A stretch of DNA of 17,686 bases from DATBLE01 sp046734415 (GTDB lineage Bacteria > Actinomycetota > Thermoleophilia > Gaiellales > Gaiellaceae), in NCBI GenBank assembly GCA_046734415.1, contig JBKPRD010000250.1, positions 1 to 17,686 of the forward strand, read 5' to 3'. This document shows, one piece after another, positions 13,299 to 17,686 of the stretch (position 1 is its first letter; each line of letters opens with the position of its first letter). The position numbers were made by a program, and so were the translations under genes. The notes under the pieces were generated by a model. The model saw nothing but the letters and a program-made list of their open reading frames with translations. It had not been told where the DNA came from and searched no databases.

Positions 13299-14768
13299 CT
13301 ACGCCGTCTCGAACGACCGCGTCACGCCGACCCGCTCGAGGAAGCGGCGATCGTGCGTGACGAGCATGAGCGTCCCGTCGTACCGCGCGAGCGCGCGCTC
13401 GAGCTCCTCGATCGCCGGCAGGTCGAGGTGGTTCGTCGGCTCGTCGAGCACGAGGCAGTTGACGCCGAGCGCCCCCTGCGCCGCCAGCTCGGCGCGCGTG
13501 CGCTCGCCGGGCGAGAGGGTGCGGCCGGGCCTGACGACGTGCTCGGCGTACAGGTCGAACTTCGCGAGCAGCGTCCTCGCCTCGCCTTCGGGCAGCGCTG
13601 TGGCCTCGACGAAGCCGTCGAGCAGCGCCCGGTCACCGCCGAACTGCGCCCGGAGCTGGCCGATCTCGCCGAAGACGACGCCCGGCCCGACGCGCCGCTC
13701 CCCCTGCGCGAGCGGGAGACGTCCGAGCAGCGCGGCGAGGAGCGTCGACTTGCCCGACCCGTTCGCGCCGGCGACGGAGATTCGCTCGCCCCACCGCACG
13801 TGCAGGTCGAGCGGCCCCAGCCGAAAGCCGTCCCGCTCGATCACCCCGCGTTCGATCGCGACCACGAGATCGCCTGCACGACGGGCCGGAGCGAGCGAGA
13901 GCCGAAGCTCCCATGGCTGCCACGGCTTCTCGACGGGCTGCTCGTCCAGGCGCTCCAGGCGCTTCGCGGCTGCGCGCGTCTTCGACATCAGCGCGTGGGT
14001 GCCACGCCGGCCGGCGCCCTTTCCGTGCGCGCGCGCCTGCACCCGGCGCTCCTCGTGCAGCTGCGTGAAGCGATCCCGCTGCGCCTCCCACTCCGCGTAC
14101 GCGCGCTCGTGCTCCGTCCGGGCACGGGCCCGCGCCTGCTCGTACTCCGTCCAGCCGCCGGCGTAGTGATGCACGCGCTGCGTGCCGGCCTCGAGCTCGA
14201 CGACCCGGCTGACCGAGCGGTCGAGGAAGGCCCGGTCGTGCGAGACGACCACGACAGATGCCTCGAGCGAGGCAACGAAGTGCTCGAGCAGGCCGAGCCC
14301 CGCGAAGTCGAGGTCGTTCGTCGGCTCGTCGAGCAGGTACACGTCGAAGCGTGCGGCCAGGATCGACGCAAGCGCGACTCGCGCCGCCTGTCCGCCGGAG
14401 AGCTCGGCGACCGGCTGCGACGCCGGCACGTCGAGGCGCGCCTCCGCGAGCGCTCGGCGGATGCGCCAGTCCTCCGGCTCCCCGCTCCGGTGCCGGACGT
14501 ACCCGCCGACCGTCTCCTGCGGGTCGAGCTCGCGCTCCTGCGACAGATAGCCGACTCGGAGGCCCGGCGGCAAGCGCCGGACGGAGCCGGCGTCGAGGGG
14601 CTCGAGTCCGGCGAGCACGCGGAGCAGCGTCGTCTTCCCGCGGCCGTTCGGCCCGACCACGCCGATGCGGCTCCCGGGCGTGACCGCGAGCGATACGCGC
14701 TCGAGGATCGTCTCCCCGCCGCGGCGGACGGTGATCTCGGTTGCGGCGAGCGTGCCGCCGTCGTACAT
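13299..14768 (-). CDS. ABC-F family ATPase (ribosome-associated type)
   Basis: A 489-residue soluble protein with two ATP-binding cassettes and no membrane segments, typical of ABC-F factors that act on the ribosomal E site in translation or antibiotic protection. Cassette 1 has GPNGRGKTT at 39-47, LSGGQ at 123-127 and LLDEPTNDLD at 145-154. Cassette 2 has GANGSGKST at 334-342, LSPGE at 418-422 and LDEPTNHLD at 441-449. The arginine/glutamate-rich helical linker is at about 205-285. Signature 2 is LSPGE rather than LSGGE. ATG at 14768 is preceded by a strong AGGAGG eight bases upstream. I cannot assign it to a housekeeping or resistance subgroup. It splits the usual yceD-rpmF pair. Confidence 0.93.
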   Translation of the reverse strand: MYDGGTLAATEITVRRGGETILERVSLAVTPGSRIGVVGPNGRGKTTLLRVLAGLEPLDAGSVRRLPPGLRVGYLSQERELDPQETVGGYVRHRSGEPEDWRIRRALAEARLDVPASQPVAELSGGQAARVALASILAARFDVYLLDEPTNDLDFAGLGLLEHFVASLEASVVVVSHDRAFLDRSVSRVVELEAGTQRVHHYAGGWTEYEQARARARTEHERAYAEWEAQRDRFTQLHEERRVQARAHGKGAGRRGTHALMSKTRAAAKRLERLDEQPVEKPWQPWELRLSLAPARRAGDLVVAIERGVIERDGFRLGPLDLHVRWGERISVAGANGSGKSTLLAALLGRLPLAQGERRVGPGVVFGEIGQLRAQFGGDRALLDGFVEATALPEGEARTLLAKFDLYAEHVVRPGRTLSPGERTRAELAAQGALGVNCLVLDEPTNHLDLPAIEELERALARYDGTLMLVTHDRRFLERVGVTRSFETA

Positions 14769-14881
14769 CTCGGACCTCCTGATCGAGAGCGCGCGGCAGA
14801 GGCTTTCGGCCTTGCCGCGATGGGACGTGTCCGTCGATCAGCGATCCGTCATGGGACGGCGCCGAGGCGCCGCAGCGGATG
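14769..14881 (-). promoter_or_regulatory. Leader between yceD and the ABC-F gene, with hairpin and tiny ORF
   Basis: The 113-base gap carries a GC-rich hairpin about 12 bases after the yceD stop (stem CGGCGCC/GGCGCCG, two-base loop, within about 14854-14870) with no T-run after it. Next comes a minimal reading frame, ATG at 14852 to TGA at 14838, encoding M-T-D-R. The ABC-F Shine-Dalgarno follows. Some resistance-type ABC-F genes are controlled by leader peptides and attenuation. That comparison, and any function of this tiny frame, is inference. Confidence 0.3.
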
Positions 14882-15388
14882 TTACAGGGCGTCCCGCAGG
14901 CCCTTCAACGCCGCCCAACGCGGATCCGGCTCGTCCTCGTCGTGGACGTGCGGCTCCACGTTGAGATCGCGGCCGCACTCGGGACAGAGGCCCGCGCAGT
15001 CGGGACGACACAAGATCTTGTCGGGCAGCGCGAGGATCAGCGCGTCGCGGGCCCAGGCCGAGAGGTCGAGCCGGTGGCCCTCGAGATACGGCGTCGTCAG
15101 CTCGTCGGACTCGGGGCTCGTCGCCTGGTACTCGCTCAGCCGTAGGGTCTCGTCGACGACGGCATCCGTGAGGCAGCGCATGCAGGGGCCGTGCAGTCGC
15201 ACGGTGAGGCGCAGCCCCAGCACGAGACCGGTAGAGGCCCGGGTGACCGAGAGCTCGGCCGGCACCTGCTCCGGCACTGCCACGTAACGCTCGCCGCCGA
15301 GCTCGATCGGCGCGACCGCGACCTCGAGTGCCTCGCGGTGCTCCTCCCCCGACCTCACCCTGATGTTGCGGAGGTCGAAGACGGTCAT
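14882..15388 (-). CDS. yceD: YceD/DUF177 family protein
   Basis: A DUF177 (YceD) protein of 168 residues, normally encoded next to rpmF. In plants and bacteria the family is linked to 23S rRNA accumulation. Cysteine pairs are visible: G-P-C69-M-R-C72 in the central signature, and C127-R-P-D-C131-A-G-L-C135-P-E-C138-G, which suggests metal binding. A D/E-rich C-terminal stretch and the final DPRWAALKGL match the family. The start is ATG at 15388, 11 bases after the transporter stop, with only a weak AGG upstream. It may therefore be co-transcribed with the transporter. Confidence 0.92.
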   Translation of the reverse strand: MTVFDLRNIRVRSGEEHREALEVAVAPIELGGERYVAVPEQVPAELSVTRASTGLVLGLRLTVRLHGPCMRCLTDAVVDETLRLSEYQATSPESDELTTPYLEGHRLDLSAWARDALILALPDKILCRPDCAGLCPECGRDLNVEPHVHDEDEPDPRWAALKGLRDAL

Positions 15389-15399
15389 CTGGCCTGAGG

Positions 15400-16350
15400 T
15401 TAGCGCGCGCGTGCCATCGCAGCGGCCGCGCCCGGTTCCGGCGTGCCGGCCGCCGGCCTCGGCCTGGGCGCGCGCACGATCAGCGCCACCGAGGCGAGGA
15501 TGATCCCGCCGCCGACGAAGGTGCGCCACGTCAGCGCCTCGCCCAGCACGAGCGTCCCGAGCAGCACCGCGACGACGGGGTTGACGTAGGCGTACGTGCC
15601 CACGAGGGACGTCGGTGCCGCGCGCAGCAGCCACATGTAGGCGGTGTACGCGACGAGCGAGCCTGCGACGACGAGGTAGGCGAGGCCGAGCCAGGACTCG
15701 AGCGACACCGCGGACGGATGGAAGCCACTCAGCTCGCCGCTCGCGGCCGAGACGACGACCAGGATCAGGCCGCCTGCGGTCATCTGCATGCCTGCGCCCA
15801 CGAGCGGCCGCCGCGGCAGGGGCGCCTGCCGCGAGTAGAGCGAGCCCACCGCCCACGCGAGCGAGCTGAAGACGAGCACGATCGCAGCCCTGCTGCTGCC
15901 GCCGCCCGCTCCGCCGGGAGCGACGAGCAGGCCGACGCCGGCGAAGCCGACGACGAGGCCGATCACGACCACGCGCGCCAGCCGCTGCGCGTAGAACACG
16001 CGGTCGAGCAAAGCCATCCACAGCGGCACCGACGCGATGATCAGCGAGGCCGTGCCGGTGTCGAGCGTCTGCTCTGCCCAGCCGACCGCTGCGTTGCCGA
16101 CCGCGAGCATCGGCGCGGCGATCAGGAAGGCGGAGAGCCAGTGGCGGGCCGTCGGCCGATCCGTGCGGTCACCGCGGCGCGTCGCCCACACGTACAGCAG
16201 CGGCCCCGCGATCAGGAACCGCGTCGCGGCCATCAGGAACGGCGGCATCGTCCGGACGGCGAGGTCGATCCCGAGGTAGGTCGAGCCCCAGACGGCGTAG
16301 ACGACCGCGAGCGCCAGCCAGACGCGCGAACTTATCTGCGGCCTGGCCAC
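15400..16350 (-). CDS. EamA/DMT-superfamily transporter (YedA-like)
   Basis: A drug/metabolite transporter of about 316 residues with ten predicted membrane helices in two EamA repeats. The first begins VWLALAVVYAVWGSTYLGIDL and includes the TMPPFLMAATRFLIAG signature. The second contains YVNPVVAVLLGTLVLGEAL. This pattern is closest to YedA-type exporters of amino acids or similar metabolites; the substrate cannot be told. The open frame runs further upstream, to 16485, but that part is arginine-rich and out of family. GTG at 16350 is the best start, although the nearby GAGG is only three bases away. It overlaps the end of a 39-codon membrane-peptide ORF by 19 bases and is divergent from a LysR regulator, which is a classic regulator-exporter arrangement. 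Confidence 0.9.
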   Translation of the reverse strand: MARPQISSRVWLALAVVYAVWGSTYLGIDLAVRTMPPFLMAATRFLIAGPLLYVWATRRGDRTDRPTARHWLSAFLIAAPMLAVGNAAVGWAEQTLDTGTASLIIASVPLWMALLDRVFYAQRLARVVVIGLVVGFAGVGLLVAPGGAGGGSSRAAIVLVFSSLAWAVGSLYSRQAPLPRRPLVGAGMQMTAGGLILVVVSAASGELSGFHPSAVSLESWLGLAYLVVAGSLVAYTAYMWLLRAAPTSLVGTYAYVNPVVAVLLGTLVLGEALTWRTFVGGGIILASVALIVRAPRPRPAAGTPEPGAAAAMARAR

Positions 16351-16451
16351 CAGCCTCGCCGGTCGCGATCGTCGAGGTCGTGCACGTCGCGCGCCACTAC
16401 CGAGAGAACGCCGGCGAGTATCAGGATCGTGAGGACGACGAGCATCGCCAT
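16332..16451 (-). CDS. Small single-span membrane peptide (39 aa)
   Basis: An uninterrupted ATG-to-TAA frame of 39 residues between the LysR and transporter genes. It has a hydrophobic helix at about 3-20 (MLVVLTILILAGVLSVVA), then a charged, aspartate- and arginine-rich tail ending in RRGWWPGRR. The layout, a short hydrophobic segment then a basic tryptophan-containing end, is that of a genuine small membrane protein and is unlikely by chance in a GC-rich non-coding frame. The transporter GTG lies inside its last codons, so the two would be translated in tandem. There is no strong Shine-Dalgarno; a second ATG lies at 16445. I know no named family for it. Confidence 0.55.
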   Translation of the reverse strand: MAMLVVLTILILAGVLSVVARDVHDLDDRDRRGWWPGRR

Positions 16452-16476
16452 CCGACCAGTGTGCAGGCTTGTGTGC

Positions 16477-16498
16477 GATTAGCACAAATCGTGTAATC
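16477..16498. promoter_or_regulatory. Probable LysR operator in the divergent intergenic region
   Basis: An imperfect inverted repeat with outer arms GATTA and TAATC and inner CAC/GTG lies between the LysR gene and the membrane-peptide/transporter genes. It fits the partly symmetric ATTA-N12-TAAT style of LysR-type binding sites. The right arm overlaps a TAATCT hexamer at 16494-16499, a candidate -10 box for the LysR gene, which would allow autorepression. Confidence 0.5.
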
Positions 16499-16511
16499 TC
16501 TCGTATTGATC

Positions 16512-17447
16512 ATGGAGCCTGATGGTTGGCTGGGGCTCGAGCTGCGGCATCTGATGGCCTTGAAGGCGATCGCCGAGCACGGCAGCTTCGGCCGCGCGGC
16601 GAAGCAGCTCGGCTACACCCAGTCGGCGATCAGCCAGCAGATCGCCACGCTCGAGCGCATCGTCGGCCAGCGGCTGATCGACCGCCCCGGCGGGCCGAGG
16701 CCCGTCTCGTTGACCGAGGGGGGCGAGCTGCTGCTGCGACACGCCGACGCGATCGCCGCTCGGCTCCGCGCCGCCCGGGCCGATCTGGCCGCACTCGACG
16801 CCGGCGACGCGGGGCCGATGCGCATCGGTACCTACCAGAGCGTCGGCGCTCGCGTGCTCCCTGCCCTGCTGCGCGAGTTCGGCGAGGAATGGCCGCAGGT
16901 GGAGATCATGCTGCGGGAATCGACCGACGACCGCGAGCTCGTCGAGCTGATCGAGCGCGGCGAGCTCGACCTCTCGTTCGTCGTCCTCCCCCTCGAGCCC
17001 GGCCCGTACGAGGCGACCGAGCTCTTCCGGGACCCGTACGTCCTCGTCGTTCCGGCGGGATCGCCGCTGGCCCGACACGAGCGGCCGCCAAGCCTGCGGG
17101 AGATCGTCGAGCAGCCGCTGATCAGCTACCGCACCTGCCGCACCACCGGCCGGGTGATCGACCGCCTGCGGCAGACCGGGCGCGACCCGAACATCGTGTT
17201 CCGGTCCGACGAGAACGGCACCGTGCAGGGGCTGGTCGCGGCCGGAGTGGGAATCGCGTTGATGCCGAAGCTGACCGTCGAGCAGACGGACGCCGCGATC
17301 GAGATCGTCGATCTCGGCGACCGCGTGCCGCCCCGCCTGATCGGCATCGCCTGGCACCGCGATCGCCGGCGCACCCGGGCGGAGCAGGCGTTCGTCGAGC
17401 TCGCGCAGAGGCAGACGTCGCGCTCCGGCGAGGCGCTCGCCGCCTAG
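16512..17447 (+). CDS. LysR-type transcriptional regulator
   Basis: A 311-residue LysR-family regulator, plus strand. The winged HTH is at about 10-68, with LELRHLMALKAIAEHGSFGRAAKQLGYTQSAISQQI and TLERIVGQRLIDR, and GGPRPVSLTEGGELLL after it. A linker helix (75-95) leads to the substrate-binding domain, which opens with MRIGTYQSVGARVLPALL. The C-terminal half has GLVAAGVGIALMPKL, typical of the family. ATG at 16512 is preferred to TTG at 16506. No Shine-Dalgarno is visible, and a -10-like TAATCT ends only 12 bases before, so the leader is very short. It probably controls the divergent membrane-peptide/EamA pair in response to an exported metabolite (inference). Its stop abuts the stop of the convergent metallophosphoesterase gene. 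Confidence 0.93.
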   Translation: MEPDGWLGLELRHLMALKAIAEHGSFGRAAKQLGYTQSAISQQIATLERIVGQRLIDRPGGPRPVSLTEGGELLLRHADAIAARLRAARADLAALDAGDAGPMRIGTYQSVGARVLPALLREFGEEWPQVEIMLRESTDDRELVELIERGELDLSFVVLPLEPGPYEATELFRDPYVLVVPAGSPLARHERPPSLREIVEQPLISYRTCRTTGRVIDRLRQTGRDPNIVFRSDENGTVQGLVAAGVGIALMPKLTVEQTDAAIEIVDLGDRVPPRLIGIAWHRDRRRTRAEQAFVELAQRQTSRSGEALAA

Positions 17448-17686
17448 CTACTTCTTCGCGCGCTGGTTCTCGAAGAACTCGGCGGCCTCGCGCGGCGGGG
17501 GGACGCTGAGCAGGTTGTCCCGGACCCACTCCTCGGCGATCGGCCACTCGGTCGGTCGAATCCGCTCCGCGGCCGCTTCCAGGTCGTACTCGGTGCGGCG
17601 CAGCTCCGGCTCGCCGTCGTTGACGAGCGCCCAGTAGGCGCCGGGCGCGTCCTCGTAGGGCATCCCGACGCTGCCAGCGTTGACGA
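17448..17686 (-). CDS. Metallophosphoesterase (YfcE-like), C-terminal part only
   Basis: The 3' end of a gene that runs off the right edge of the window. Reading from the edge, the frame starts VNAGSVGMPYEDAPGAYWAL, the N-x-G-S-V-G block close to the C-terminus of YfcE-type calcineurin-like phosphodiesterases. About 70 residues follow (DGEPELRRTEYDLEAAAERI and a WPIAEEWVRDNLLSVPPP segment) to TAG at 17450-17448. The catalytic metal motifs would lie outside the window. An ATG at 17663 is inside this motif and is not the start. Convergent with LysR, with no space between the stops. Confidence 0.82.
   Translation of the reverse strand, partial: VNAGSVGMPYEDAPGAYWALVNDGEPELRRTEYDLEAAAERIRPTEWPIAEEWVRDNLLSVPPPREAAEFFENQRAKK

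Noticed and set aside
14854..14870. The GC hairpin after yceD as an intrinsic terminator
   Set aside because: No T-run follows it, so termination without a factor is unlikely. Kept only as part of the ABC-F leader.
1..17686. CRISPR array, insertion sequence, prophage or defence island
   Set aside because: No regularly spaced repeats, transposase, integrase or phage-like genes are visible. Apart from the ftsY-ffh gap this is ordinary core genome.

Overview
The window looks like chromosomal backbone from a very GC-rich Gram-positive bacterium. The most likely placement is Actinomycetota, and I infer class Thermoleophilia (Gaiellales/Solirubrobacterales-like). That rests on the gene order, the GC-rich codon use and the small HTH family at 6960-7244; there is no rRNA here to test it. 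Almost every gene is on the minus strand, so transcription runs from high to low coordinates. Only a LysR regulator and a small HTH gene are on the plus strand.

Layout, read in the direction of transcription. The right end has a metallophosphoesterase fragment, convergent with a LysR regulator. LysR is divergent from a 39-codon membrane peptide gene and an EamA/DMT transporter. Then follows a cell-envelope/translation cluster: yceD (DUF177), an inserted ABC-F ATPase, rpmF, plsX, acpP, rnc, an unusually short smc, and ftsY. Between ftsY and ffh lies a plastic locus of about 830 bp. It holds remnants of two degraded genes and an intact small HTH gene bracketed by two copies of an odd-length palindrome. 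The second conserved cluster follows: ffh, rpsP, khpA, rimM, trmD, lepB, a VOC-family gene, rplS, rnhB and yraN, with htpX behind its own leader.

How the genes work together. ffh and ftsY are the two SRP GTPases that target nascent membrane and secreted proteins. lepB removes signal peptides after export. rpsP, rimM, rplS, rpmF, rnc and trmD make and mature ribosomes and tRNA. plsX and acpP feed phospholipid synthesis. smc and rnhB serve the chromosome, and htpX removes damaged membrane proteins. From ffh to the VOC gene the junctions are 4-base stop/start overlaps or gaps of 3 to 11 bases, which implies one translationally coupled mRNA.

The most unusual points are:
- a signal peptidase I with an N-terminal J-like domain that lacks HPD;
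- the palindrome-bracketed HTH gene;
- four conserved genes with no ATG, GTG or TTG where homology needs a start;
- an acidic L19 tail that overlaps the rnhB reading frame;
- a 821-residue SMC;
- a hairpin that overlaps the htpX ribosome-binding site.
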